From contig MU004200.1 of the NCBI GenBank assembly GCA_010093605.1, forward strand, positions 192,155 to 256,154: a stretch of DNA of 64,000 nt, in the 5' to 3' direction. Of this stretch, positions 46,254 through 59,921 are shown piece by piece. The notes beneath the pieces are model-generated. The model had not been told where the DNA came from. It did no database searches and saw nothing but the letters and a program-made list of their open reading frames with translations. This DNA comes from Lophium mytilinum. Lineage: Eukaryota > Ascomycota > Dothideomycetes > Mytilinidiales > Mytilinidiaceae. The stretch's first letter is position 1. Each line of letters opens with the position of its first letter. The translations under genes were made by a program, and so were the position numbers.

Positions 46254-46759
46254 TCGCGTGTGCCTTGAGCTCAAGTCGGTCCCGAGCATTCAGCAGCTCG
46301 GTAATGTACACTGCTCCAGACGGAATATGCGACGTCGGGTGTATTGATGTTGTCCAAACTCATCCGGCGCTAGCGCGCAACCAGAAAAGCTCCATCACGT
46401 GCCAGCCATCCGATGACGATGCGGCTGAAACGATCTTTGCGGGGGGAAACGATGATGATTGCCTGTTCCTTGCAGCGCATCCTTGAAATTTTGCTCGTGA
46501 CAGAGAAGTTCGCAATGACATGCGAACTACGTATTCATCTGTGCCTGACACTGGCTACGTCAGGCAAGCAAACAAGCGCCGAAATGACTTGGCATTCTAT
46601 CTTCTTTGCTCCTTCTTCGATTTCACTCCAATTCTCTCGAACTCTGCACTAAATTCCAGCTTCCTCACTTCCAATTGATCCTCAATTTGAGCTCATACTC
46701 CATCAAAGTGCTCCGTCTCTCCCCGCCAACTCCCCCAAACACACCAATCAACCACAACC
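46254..46759. other. Promoter region of the mitochondrial membrane-protein gene
   Basis: No gene is seen. A CT-rich leader with CCAACTCCC and CACCAATCAACC precedes 46760. Confidence 0.4.
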
Positions 46760-48039
46760 ATGCTCGCCACAAGAACAGCAGCGCGCTCCGCCCGCGCCCT
46801 CTCCCGCCGCACGCCCCAAATCCGCTCAACCACCCAAAAGAAGTTCGAATCCACCGGCATTCCCAATCCCAATCACACCTCCAGCTCCGCCCCTGCCAGC
46901 TCCTCCAGCGGCGCCCTGGTCGGCGGTCTCGCCGGCGGTGCCCTTGTCTTCACTGGCGGGTATGCTTGGTACCACTTTTCTGGCGCCAAGACGCTTGTTT
47001 CAACCTCCAAATCCATCTCCTCGTCCCTCTCTGCCACAAAAAACAAGCTAAAGGAATCGGCCCCGGAACCCAATGAGGCGCTAGAGTGGCTGCGTTCGAC
47101 AACGCAGAGCTATGCGGCGTTCATTCCGGGCGCGAAGGGGTATGTGGATACCGCATTTAATGATCTGGATAGCGTGAGGGCGAAGCATGGGGATGAGGTG
47201 GACAAGATTGTGAAGGAGGCGTATGGGGAGTTGAAGGAGGTCAGCGGGAAGGAGATGACGCTGCAGACGGCAGCCGAGGTATGTTCTCAATGTGCTTTCC
47301 ATTCCTTTTGCACACTGATACTAATCATAAAAAGGCATGGGATATCATCCAAAAACGCATCGCTCAAATCATGGAGCTTGCTGGTGATGCCGCCCAGGAC
47401 ATCTTGAACAACCACCCCGAGATCAAGTCGAAAGTCGGTGGTTCTGTCGATCAGCTAAAGCAGATGGGCGACCAGTATGGCCCAGAAGCCAAGAAGCAGG
47501 TCGATCAGACCTTCGACCAAATCAAGGATATCATGAGCAGCGGTCTCAGCGCCGATACGGCTACTAAGATCAAGAAGGTGGTCGAGGAGAAGATAGAGCT
47601 GGTGAAGAAGATGGGGGATGAGGCGTGGAAGAAGGGTCTCGAGCAAGCAAAGCCTTATCTTGACAAGAACCCGAAAGTCAAGGAGATGATTGAGCAGAAC
47701 AAGGACTCGTTGATGCAAGGCAATATGGGCGAGCTCTGGGAGAAGGTCAAGAACGCGGTGAACTCGGGCAACACTGACGATCTGGAGAAATACGTAAAGA
47801 GCGCGGCTGGTAAGGCCAAGGACAGTGGAATGGGAGGACTCGATAAGTATCTCAACATGGTACCGGGCGCGGAGAAGATCGTGCCGCAGCTCAAGTCGCT
47901 CAGCGAGGTTGCGCAAAAACATGGGAAGGAGGCGGAGGATCTACTGAAGGAGACTGTGGATGAGATCTCGAAGGTCTTATCGAACAAGTCCGAGAAGGCG
48001 CAGGAGATTGCGAAGAAGGCCGAAAAGGAGGCGAAGTGA
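46760..48039 (+). CDS. Putative mitochondrial inner-membrane helical protein
   Basis: Exons 46760-47278 and 47335-48039 encode 407 aa. The first ~35 residues are Arg/Ala/Ser-rich with no acids, a typical presequence. One transmembrane segment follows at about 50-70 (G-A-L-V-G-G-L-A-G-G-A-L-V-F-T-G-G-Y-A-W-Y). The remaining ~330 residues are almost entirely amphipathic helix, rich in Lys, Glu and Ala with heptad-like spacing. They read like an apolipoprotein or Mic60-type coiled coil (for example K-V-V-E-E-K-I-E-L-V-K-K-M). I do not recognise a named family. A matrix- or intermembrane-space-facing structural role is inferred. Confidence 0.75.
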
Positions 48040-48172
48040 GGGACTCAATGATCTCCTGTACATAGACACCTACCTGTAGCATTACCACTTTGGTCAAATC
48101 AAAAGTCGTCTCTCGATAGTCATATACATTTGCTCTTGCCTCTTTTCAAACATATAAATACATTCCCAAACG

Positions 48173-49106
48173 CTACGCCGGCGCACCCATCTCCCTTCTT
48201 TCCTTTTCCGCTTTCTCCGTCTTCCTCCTCTCCCTCTCCCCCCGCCGAATCTCCCTCAAATCCGGCGGTTTCTCAATCCCCAACCTCCCCCTCAACACCC
48301 CCACATCCGTCTCCAACTCCTCCTCCCAATACACATTAATCACATCCCCCGCCAGCCACCCATTCCTGACCGCCCACGGCCCATACACCCCCCAAAACCG
48401 CTCCCACTCCCTCCTCTTCAACGTCAACGCCGCAAACACACTCAACCCCGTCATCGGCAGCCCCGTATTCGCAAACTCAAACGCCTTCAGCGCCACCTCG
48501 CCCTCGCGGAACACGGGCAAGCCCACCAGCGCGTGGTAGAAGTCGTGGCATTCGCGGTAGCGCTGCATCACGTACGCGCACTCCTCGTCGTCGATGTAGC
48601 GCACCGCCGCGCGCGTGTCGGGGGACACGCCCTCGCGGTCCAGCCAGTAGGCGTAGGCGAAGCCGAGGGTGTTGGGCGGCATGGCGCGCAGTTTGGGGAT
48701 GTCGAGGGAGGTGGATGTGATGCGCGGGCGGGCGCGGAGGATGCGGCGGCCGGTCGGGGAGTGCAGCATGCGGTTGCGGAGGGCGGAGATGAAGAAGGGT
48801 TGCGCGGTGGCTTCGCCGAGGGCGGCGATGAGGTCTGTGTTTGTGGGTGAGCTGGTGTAGTAGGATAGGAGGAGAGTTTAGGGACTTACCCCCTCGGCGG
48901 GGGTCGCGGAATGAGAGGAGACCGGACCCAATGGCTAAGGCGGCGCGTTCGATCTTGGTGAGGGGGATGTGGCCGTCATAGTTTGGGGGTGGGCGGTTGA
49001 GAAGGGAGAAGTAGCGGGAGCTGGCTGGGAGAAGGAGGGATCGGGATGTGATGGATGAGGATGAGGCAGCTATTCTGCTCAATGGAGGCCTTAAAGGGAC
49101 GGCCAT
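48173..49106 (-). CDS. COQ4: Ubiquinone biosynthesis protein COQ4, mitochondrial
   Basis: Exons 48890-49106 and 48173-48834 encode 292 aa. The N-terminus is a Ser/Arg-rich mitochondrial presequence. Family blocks are [43 protein letters not shown] and the metal-binding H-D-F-Y-H with a downstream Glu (K-A-F-E). COQ4 organises the CoQ synthome at the matrix face of the inner membrane and acts in C1 decarboxylation/hydroxylation of the quinone ring. The charged C-terminal extension ([14 protein letters not shown]) is longer than usual. It ends 133 bp from the stop of the convergent upstream gene. Confidence 0.95.
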
Positions 49107-49368
49107 TGTGGCGTTGAATTGGATGGATAGGACGAATGCTATGCCTTTGTAGACGAGACGAGAGTTGCGCGACTGTCATTCGATGGAGCTTGGACATAGC
49201 GGGTAGAAATCGATAAACTTCACTGCTTCTGCCTCAGGCACACAGGGCGTAAAAACACCATACATGGGTTCATCCCGAAGATGACTCAATCACATCCAGC
49301 CTTTCTCAAAATCCGTACTTCCAACCTTGTTCCTCCTTCAACTCCATGAATCAAGCTTCAACGCAATC
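49107..49368. promoter_or_regulatory. Bidirectional promoter COQ4 / SET-domain gene
   Basis: 262 bp separate the two divergent starts. No other feature is seen. Confidence 0.45.
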
Positions 49369-50885
49369 ATGGCTGCCGCTCTACCCCCCGGCGAAATCCA
49401 CGACACCTTTGTAAAATGGGCCTCCTCCCAAGGCATTCTCATGGATGGCGTCGCGCCCGCCAGATTTGTAGGACGCGGTATGGGTATAATAGCTGCGCGA
49501 GACCTTAAAGTCTGTATCCCGTTTCTTTCTCAGCCTTCTCCTCCATAAACTGCTCCCAAACTAAATCTTCAAGAAAGGAGAAAGACTCGTCCTCGTGCCT
49601 GCCAAAACTCTGATATCTATCGACTCTGCCGCGGTGCGGAAGCACAAGTTCCCGAGTAATCTTTCCATTCATGCAACACTAGCTGCGTTTTTGGTAAGGG
49701 AGTATGAAGAGAAGCAGTCGGGGCATAGGCTGTGGCAGGAATGTTGGCCGAGCGAGGAAGACTTCAAGAGTATCATGCCCCTGAATTGGGGTGAGGAATT
49801 GCAGAAACTACTTCCTGAGCCCGCAAAAGGTTTGTGCTCTCTTTCGTCGACAAACTTCAACACCATATGTCTCCTCCTCTCTCATCTACAATCGAGTTTC
49901 CTAGCTCTCATCATTCTAAACCTCCACAGAACTCCTCTCCGCGCAAAAAGCCAAACTCGCCAAAGACTGGCGCGCTGCCCAACCCCTCCTCCCCTCCACC
50001 ACGTTCAACTTCTTTACTTATGCGTGGCTCATCGTGAACACGCGTTGCTTCTACTGGGACTACCCGAACGTGCCCGCAGCTCGATTACCCAAAAAGCGGC
50101 AGAGTCTCACGGCAGATGACTGCTATGCCATGTGTCCATTCCTCGACTACTTCAATCACGCGGACCAGGGATGCGAGCCAAAGTACGACACAAAAGGGTA
50201 CACGGTGACTACTAACCGGGACTACAAAGCTGGAGAGGAAATCTACGTCTCGTACGGCGCCCACACGAACGACTTCCTGCTCGTTGAATGTCCGTATTAC
50301 CCATCATTACTCCCATTACTCCCATTACTCCCATTACTCCCATTACTCCCCCCTACCACCCACTAACCCCCTTCTAGACGGTTTCATCCTCTCCACCAAC
50401 GCCGCCGACACCACCACCCTCGACCACCTGCTCATCCCCCAGCTCTCGTCCTCCGCCACCTCAACCCTAAAAGAAGACGGGTTCTACGGGTACGCCATCC
50501 CGATTTCCACTTCTACTCACCCAAACCTATCCCATCCCGTCCTTCCACTTCTCTCTCATACTCACTATAGGACATTAGTAACTACACCCTCTCCCCCACC
50601 GGCCCCTGCCACCGTACCCAAGCCGCCCTCCGCCTACTGCACCTCCCAACACGGCGGTATGTCGCGTTTGTGAGCGGCGCCGACGACGGCGCGGTGGATC
50701 AGGCGGTTATCGACACGCATCTGCGGAAGCTGTTGGAGGAGTATCAGAGGGTTGTTATGCAGGCCGAGGAAGAAGTTGATGCACTAGATGTAGGAGTAGA
50801 GGTAGAGCAGAAAGAGATGCTCGCGCGGCGGTGGAAGCAGGTGGGTGCGATAGTTCAGGGGGCTGGTAGGGGGCACGGAGTATGA
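49369..50885 (+). CDS. SET-domain protein lysine methyltransferase (SETD6/RKM type); last junction out of phase
   Basis: Exons 49369-49509, 49574-49829, 49930-50289, 50378-50489 and about 50571-50885. The SET core includes [21 protein letters not shown] (the N-H motif), and [22 protein letters not shown]. The Rubisco-LSMT-like C-terminal part has [11 protein letters not shown]. Relatives methylate ribosomal proteins and other non-histone targets. The fourth intron cannot be closed with canonical sites: the GT donor at 50490 leaves two bases, while the downstream exon at 50571 needs phase zero. One base is unaccounted for, so there is either an indel or an unusual splice. Confidence 0.82.
50306..50350. 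repeat. Intronic 9-bp tandem repeat (ATTACTCCC)x5
   Basis: Five perfect units make up the middle of the third intron of the SET-domain gene (50290-50377). The variable copy number would change intron length without affecting the protein. Confidence 0.9.
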
Positions 50886-51764
50886 GGGAGGGGGGTCCTG
50901 ATCGAGATGCTGAGGCTTGGTGAGGGAGGAGGGCGCTGCTGAGGACTGGTGATTCTAGACGTGATAGATACGCTCAATGGCATCACTGCCGCTATTCTAA
51001 GAACTCAAGAGCGACTAAGAGCATCATCTAAAGTGCCAAGGAGGTCTAAGTATATCAAAGCCTACTGTAAAGACTACTAAGGTATACAAACCATACCCTT
51101 AGACGGCCGAAGCTCCCCCAAAGCTACTCATCCCTCCCAGGGCTCGGGGTCACAAAAAGTGACCCTCCGATAGGGCGGTGCACGGAGCAACAGAGTCTCA
51201 CGTTTTGTGTCCTCGAGCCTGCCTCCCCCGCCAATTTCTCCAAGTATCGCCAACCCCCCCCCCCCCCCCATCCCAAAGCGGTAATAAACCTCATCACGCA
51301 ATGCTAGGCGCATATAAGCCAACGTCCTTGCAGCACATCCGCCCTTAGTGGACCGCCCCGACCCCACGCTCTAGCGATGCGAGATCCCGCTGGATCCAAG
51401 ATCCGCGGGGGATGGGGCGGGTGCGGGTGCGGATGGTGAGGTCTAAAACGTGGTAATCCAGGTCTTAAGAGTTCTGTCATGCCCTCGAAGAGACGCCACG
51501 GTAACTTTGCATTTAGGCGGCTAGTCATCGCATCAACTCGTTCCGTGAAACTAGTCTGTAGAGTAAAGCATGGTGTGGCGAAGGTAAAGAACGCGAGATG
51601 TTGGAGAGAACTGGGCCAAAAGTTTGTCTATAAAGTCTATCTTTCCAGACCGAAAGTGCAAGAGAACCCATCCGTGCAATTGCTTAGATCTAAAAGAATC
51701 GAAGCCCTCAAGCTAGGGCCACACCACATCTCCCATCATCCACTCCCCCTCAAACCCCATCCGC
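50886..51764. other. Convergent intergenic with poly-C tract
   Basis: No gene is recognised. A run of 16 C (51254-51269) is present, and a short AT-rich part follows 50990. Confidence 0.45.
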
Positions 51765-53857
<2,093 letters not shown>

Positions 53858-54681
53858 TATTCAGGAGACTTTGGGGGATCCGGGTGTAGGGGCGGTGAGA
53901 GGTGAGATTTAGGGAGAAGGTATGTTGTTTCGGGGCCTCAATGGCTTTGTATGAAAACCTCGAGAGAAACAATTCGCGTTCCTAGTCGATAGTGGCTTCA
54001 GGCGTTCGTCGGCGCGCACGTCATCCACTGGATCCTTGTTCGTTTCGAGAAGAACGCGTACAGGAGGCCGTTTGGAGTAGATTAGGGGCTTGTGGAAGGT
54101 AGATACGAAGGTGAAGGGGAATGTCAAGAAAGAGAGGAAGTCCACGAATATTTTATTCCACAGATCGGCGGATGACCGGAGTGGGATGTCATGGCCCAGC
54201 TTACCAAAGGCCCCATGGATTTGCCGTCAAGAAAGAAAAAAAAGTCCGGTCTCTGGTAGGCCCGCAAATGCGCGGCACTGATTGCGTGATCGAGGGCACG
54301 GGATCCGTTTGGGCAGCACGTTGCGGACGCGGATTCCGTCGAGGGGTGACACCCAGCACGAAATCGACGGAGGTCCGATATATGTAAGACGAAGCTCGCG
54401 AGTCCTTCAATCTCACTTTCATTCACCATCTCAGTTTCATGCCTTGATTTATATTTTTTGTTTCATTTACAGGTCTTACTTGACTCTAGCTGCCTGCTTC
54501 GACTTTTTCCTATCCTTCTTTTCCAGGCCCCGTTTTTGGTAGTACTCAGAAAGAGAGATGCCGCTGTCCCCCACCTCCAATGATCATGGAGTCATGCAAA
54601 ACGCTCAAAAGACAAAACGCCAATGCTAAGATGCTTGGACTGACAAAGCAATAGAGAGAACAACCCAATCGAATCACCCCT
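53858..54681. promoter_or_regulatory. MET3 promoter / MET16 3' flank
   Basis: This interval separates two co-directional sulfur genes. No coding frame is recognised. I looked for a palindromic ATGRYRYCAT (CYS3/MetR) site and did not find a clear one. Confidence 0.4.
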
Positions 54682-55646
54682 TCACGCCACAGATATCCCT
54701 TGCAAGCCCAGCGCCAACTCCTCTTCTTGGCGCTTGACCTCCTGCTGCCTCAAGAACTGGGCGTACTTGGACTTGGGATTGTGAATACCGCACTCCGTCT
54801 TGGCGCGACCCTTCCAGCGACCCGCTCGCTCGTCTTCGCCCTCCGCAATAGGCTGGGTAGAGTGCCAGTCGCCGATGCTCTTGTAGCCGCGGTCGAGCAG
54901 TTCGTTGTACGGCACGTTGTTCGCGTGGATGTACTCCTGTACCTGCTTGAAAGACCAGTTGGCGAGGGGGTTGATCTTGATAAGGCCCGCCTCGTCGACT
55001 TCGATGATGTCGAGGTCGCCGCGCTTGCCGCCTTGGCTGCGACGACGGCCGGTCAGGACGGCCTTGACTTGGAGTTCGGAATAGGCGCGTTGAGCGGGCT
55101 CGACCTTCGCGACGTAGTCGTAGAGCTCTTCATTCTTCGTCCAGAGGGTCTGGCCGTGCTTGGAGGCGAACTCATCGGCGGTTTCGACACCCTCGGGCTT
55201 GTAGACGTGGACGGTGAAGCGGGGATAGTTCTTTCGAACGCGTTCGACTAGGGAGAGCGTCTCGTCGAAATGGTGGAGAGTGTCGAGGAAGATAAGATCA
55301 ACATTGGGCTTGATGGGGGTGGTGATTTTGGACAGCATGTCTAGGGCGACCAGACCCGTAAGACCAAAGGCCGTGGTCTGGTACAGACTTGGCAGGGACA
55401 TGATGCACCATTGGAGAATAGCTATAGTAGGTCAGTATATACCCCGCACACGGTGGGGTGAGGCAATGGCAACATGCCTTCAGGCTCGGCCCTCTGCAGC
55501 TGCGAGTTGAGGAACTTAAGATGTTGCTTGCTGAAGGTAACTTCTGGCAACGAATCGTCTTCTGAAGCACCGCTAGCGTACCCCGACTCGACGTTCCTCG
55601 TCTTCACATCCTCCTCGTACGGCTCGTCGTAGACAGCGGACGTCAT
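54682..55646 (-). CDS. MET16: Phosphoadenosine phosphosulfate (PAPS) reductase
   Basis: Exons 55478-55646 and 54682-55421 encode 302 aa. The intron has a GC donor (GC-AG, GCATGT); the phase closes only with this choice. Family marks are S-L-Y-Q-T-T-A-F-G-L-T-G-L-V, F-L-D-T-L-H-H-F-D-E-T, G-R-R-R-S-Q-G, W-S-F-K-Q-V and the catalytic K-T-E-C-G-I-H. The Cys of E-C-G-x-H forms the sulfo-enzyme intermediate that releases sulfite, with thioredoxin as reductant. There are no extra Cys-Cys pairs for an iron-sulfur cluster, so it is a PAPS and not an APS reductase. It lies upstream of MET3 in the same direction, 824 bp apart. Linkage of these two genes is also known in Aspergillus nidulans (sA and sC). 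Confidence 0.95.
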
Positions 55647-57264
55647 GTTGGAGAAGAAGCAACGACAATAGTAGGGGTTGGCGAGGGCACGTGCTCGGAC
55701 AGTAACCAGAAGCGTGCAGGTCTCAGTTCTTTTCTCGTAAGGCTCTGGATAGGGGCTTTTTCGTGGGATGCAGGTGTGTGTGGGCGCGAGGAGGAGAGTG
55801 TAGTGTAAGAAGGAGAGAGCCCTTTACAGTGGGCGTATATATTGACGGCCGCCATCGGGGCTGTTTGAAATCATGAAGGCACCATATTTTCATCGAGCAC
55901 GCAATTTTAGCGTGGTTCAGCCCCAGCTCGCCCGAACAAAGAAATGGTCCGCCTGCAGCCAATCAGGCCGCGTGATTACATCTGACTAAGGCAGCGCGTC
56001 CAAGGAATCTTCTGGTTCCTGAGCATCACTGACGTTTGCGTGCCTTGAGGCGCTGCTGGCTTGCGGGGTGCTCGGGGCTTTGAATGAGCCTCCTCGCTGA
56101 CTCTCCCACGCTCACCAATCCACCTCTTCGATGCTTTTCGACACGATGACGATATCATTTCTTTATTTGCCACCTGTTGTCCTGTCCTCTTGACGTTAGC
56201 TACCCCGTCGGCTACGGCTACGACCTACGCCCGGTACAGTCTGGCGGCTCATGGTGGGTTCGCTGTTCGCAGTATCGTTGGTTAGAAATGGCGTGCTCTC
56301 GCCAAGCTTCCAGGCTCTGCGGGACGTTGCGGAGACTTGGGCTGTAGCCCACCGACTGTAGCTGGCCTGCTCGGATATATGGATTAATTCTGGCGTGATT
56401 GTTCGATCAATGATAGCCGTGATGATTAGCCGGGCGCAGAGTGAGCTGGAATTGGCTGTCGAGATAGATTCAAGGTATAGTGATGTTGGTGATGGGTAAA
56501 GGAAATCTGGAGAACCTTGAAGGTGCCCCGCAACGGGCGACGACAAAGCCATTGTCACAAACACCTGGGTATGCTTCCACAACCATATGTAGTAATATCT
56601 GCGACTGCATATTAACTCACTTGTATTACTCAACAGCATGCTGCCATAAAGCCCCGAGGTCCCTTGTGAAAGTCCACTTCCTCAGAATATGGTGACAGCA
56701 TGACCCGAATACGGCCACTCCTCATGACCATGTATTCACTAGTCTGAACCACACGGAGCCCCCGGAAGCAGAATAGTTGAAAAGCTGAAGCTCTGGAGTG
56801 ATTGGATCTGAGGGCGCCTCCATCATGACGAGATGCTTAGCTTCTACTATGGTCAGGTATAGGATCATACTGTACCTAGAAGGAAACCTCAGCGCCTAAT
56901 ATTCTAAATCAGCTTTCGGCTCGTCGCTTTACAATCTTTCATTTTTAAGGCGCATTTAAGGTTCATAGCTATCGGTGTCTAGGTAATCAAGTCCGCTCGT
57001 TGTAATTCAGGCAATATGAGTTCGAAAGGGACGAAATGAACATAGCGCAGAGCGATCCCCTTTCCCAGCGCTTGGATTATGTGGGCTCTTTCTGAAACAA
57101 AAGTCCTTGGTTCTCTGCAAGTTGTGCTTTTGAGAGTGGAGTTGATAAGCAGCTTGTAATGAGCCGACAGTAGTCGTTGCGGGAGAGTCAGATGCTGGGC
57201 GTTATACCTAGGTAGAGCACTCAATCTATGTATATATGTACAGAGGTACAAGTACATGAGCATT
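55647..57264. other. Intergenic with one uncertain minus-strand frame
   Basis: A 147-codon minus-strand frame (56196-56639) has a hydrophobic patch and an R-S-R-S-R-R end, but no recognised family, no signal peptide at its start and no flanking exon support. A further basic stretch (55976-56173) could be a second exon only through a 30-nt intron, which is implausibly short. I leave it uncalled. The first ~300 bp upstream of 55646 is the MET16 promoter. Confidence 0.4.
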
Positions 57265-58876
57265 TTACAACTCTTCCTTCGCTTTCTCCTCACTCAACTT
57301 TACCTTCAACACTTGCTGATACTCCGACTGCTTGGCTCTCCGTTCCTTACTTCGTTCATAATCCTCGTTCGATTCCTTGAGTTCTAGATCCCAGTCTATT
57401 TCGTAGCCAGACGGATCCACCCAATCGAACGGTATGTTTTCTGTCAACAGCGACCTAAACATGGGCTTCCATTTCTTATTGCCCACAAGTTTGGAGCTTG
57501 CAACATGGCGACCGCGCCCAATTTTCCCATCTGGGAAGACTTCATTCCAAGCGGTGGAAGCACCAGTGCTGGAACTGCTTACTGGAAACCAGGCCATGGG
57601 AGTTGGTGGATGAAGCTTTAGGTAAGACACTTTATGATCCCGGTTCCTGCGCCATTTTTGGTAGACTTTCGTGGCTTCGGTATTCTGCTCGGGAGTCAAA
57701 TTGAGCTTGAAAATCGCATCGTCCTCTTGCAGCTGGCTCAATGCTCCTCCTTCCCCATCGGAAATTTGGCGTCCACGTAGTTTTGGCGGAATGAATGTCG
57801 TGTCGCTTTCATCCAACCAGCGGCCAGGCTTTTCGGGCAATATGGAGAGAGCATCCCAGTACTTATGAAGAGCATTGACCCGCTTGTTAATGTCGAAAGG
57901 CTCGTCGGGAATTGGCTTGCGATTGCAAGCGGACATGATGGGGTTACGGATTTCCGACTCTTCATAAACTCTCCATGAGATATTGGTGCGCGTCTCCAGG
58001 CTGCGCAACAAGTCCGAAAACAGTTGGTAGTCGTCTTCGGGCAGCGTGGTTGGTGTTAGGTCTCGCAGAACATGCCCGATGTAGATGACTAGAACTGAAT
58101 ATCAATTACCAGACCATTGGATTTTATAAAAGTCTTCACTTACGCTCTCGGAGAACCCCGTCCTGGCTGGGAAGCAGATCCCGCCACGGATTGATCCGAC
58201 TCAACTCCTCCGTTGTCGCCTCGGGTGCGTAGTCGGCCACCTCCTGGGCGACCTGTTCAATAATTTCACGGCCGTTCTGGATCCCCATGAGGCATACATA
58301 GCCAAATATAGCCCACGTCAGCCACGTGAAGATCCTGCTGTTGACGAGAGGCGCGAGAAGACTCGGTCGTTGTCCATCGGTGCCCTTTTCCACTCCTGCA
58401 AGTTGCCTTCGCGTCTCTTCGTACTCTCGTTGAGCAACCTCGTACTCCTCCAGCGTGAACCTCTCAAGAAATTTATAGACTAGCCACAGGGCAACATCCA
58501 TGAGCAACCAGAGTATCAGGTAAGATACGGCTGCATCCGTGACATCAGATTTCAACATCCGCGCCAACACACCGTCTTCCAAAGGCACGTTCATTTTCTC
58601 CAACATAAAGCGGTCCCATTTGCTCGCCGTGTACTTGGCGATGTAGGGCTCGATGATATAGAGAACCTGACTCAAGACTAGTAATACGTGGCGCACGTCG
58701 GCCAGTGTCGTGTAGAGAAAGTGATCTTGCAGTCGGCCGACGAGCCCGTCATCTTCCAGCGATTTGCGGATGGTGCGAAAGAATCGGAAGAAGAGCGATC
58801 GCCGCGGAGGTTCCACCAGTGCGGCGGGTTCCATACCAGGTGGCGCTGTATTGACAGATTTGTCGTCGGCACTCAT
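57265..58876 (-). CDS. Membrane protein of unknown function
   Basis: Exons 58144-58876 and 57265-58094 encode 520 aa. The N-terminal half has membrane-like segments: V-L-L-V-L-S-Q-V-L-Y-I-I (residues ~63-80), A-A-V-S-Y-L-I-L-W-L-L-M-D-V-A-L-W-L-V-Y, I-F-T-W-L-T-W-A-I-F-G-Y-V-C-L-M-G and a final L-L-V-I-Y-I-G across the intron. The C-terminal half is soluble, with several W/P motifs (A-W-F-P-V-S-S-S-S-T, P-F-D-W-V-D-P-S-G-Y-E-I-D-W-D) and a highly charged helical end rich in E and K. No family is recognised. The single intron closes in phase, so I regard the model as sound. Confidence 0.7.
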
Positions 58877-59921
58877 GGTCGCTGAGTTGGTGGAGAATCA
58901 ACGCCACAGAATAAACGTCCACGTCTAACGTAGTCACCCCTTTATGCGCTCGATTTGGACGTTTAAAGCACCCCTGCATTCTCTTAGTGCAAACACTAGC
59001 GCTATGCATAAACACACAACCTCTAGGTCTGAGCTTCGAGCCTTACTTAATTCCTACTAGACCTATCGAATTTTAAGATGTTCCAGCGTGAACTGCCGCA
59101 TGCAAATTGCAAAAACGTTTTATGTTACGGCTAATTGGAAAACAGGATAACGCACATGATCATGAAGCCCGATTCTTGGCATGTAGCTTAGGCTACCTAG
59201 GTATAACTAGCGCGACACGGTAAGGGATGTCCTATAAGCGCAGGCGGCCTGAGAAATCAGCTCTCTGACTCTCAGGTAACCATGGAGTAGCATCACGTCG
59301 GAGCTGCCACTAGGAGCATCTATAATGCGAGGACGTGGAGACGCTCTAGTCGGAGACAAAGTGCTACGCTAGGTGACGAATGGCAGGTGGTTGGAGGTTG
59401 AAAAAGAGCGATGAGCGGAATGCCGATCTCGTTTCCTCCTCGTTTCACAACGCATCTCGCCGTGACCTGGCTGACGCCTTCATAGTTTGTTTTGGAGGCC
59501 CGACGTTACGCCATGTGATGTGACAATTGGCTGCTACATGGTAATATAACATCAATATCCGCCTTCAGCATGCATGCACTGATCCCAAGAGCAGATCCCC
59601 CGCTGTGAATTTCCTTTCAAGAGGAACGTCGCCCAGGTGCCCGCTGACCTTGGCATCTACCTTCCTCAGGTACTTTGGCCCCAAGTAAGATCTCTTCTGC
59701 TTAGATTCTACATTCATCCAGCCGATTTCTCGGAACCATGGCCCGCCTAGCCGCTCGGCGGGATCTTGATCTTCCTATTATTCATACCTGCTGCTCACTC
59801 TTCCACTTCTACCTCACAATCTGCTATTCCTATTCGTATTCTCACCTTTCTTCTTTCTGAAGTGTCGAGCAATACTACGAGCCTTCGTTTCGCCCTCCAA
59901 ATCACGCCAAATCAAGCTACA
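58877..59921. other. Divergent intergenic
   Basis: This holds the promoters of the membrane-protein gene (minus) and the lactonase gene (plus). There is a CT-rich leader at about 59760-59870. No gene is seen. Confidence 0.45.

Noticed and set aside
51254-51269. Poly-C16 as a functional element
   Set aside because: A homopolymer in an intergenic region with no partner motif; most likely simple-sequence slippage, and its length may be uncertain.
55976-56639. Two-exon hypothetical gene
   Set aside because: Joining the frames would need a 30-nt intron, far below the ~48-bp minimum seen elsewhere in the window, and no family is recognised.
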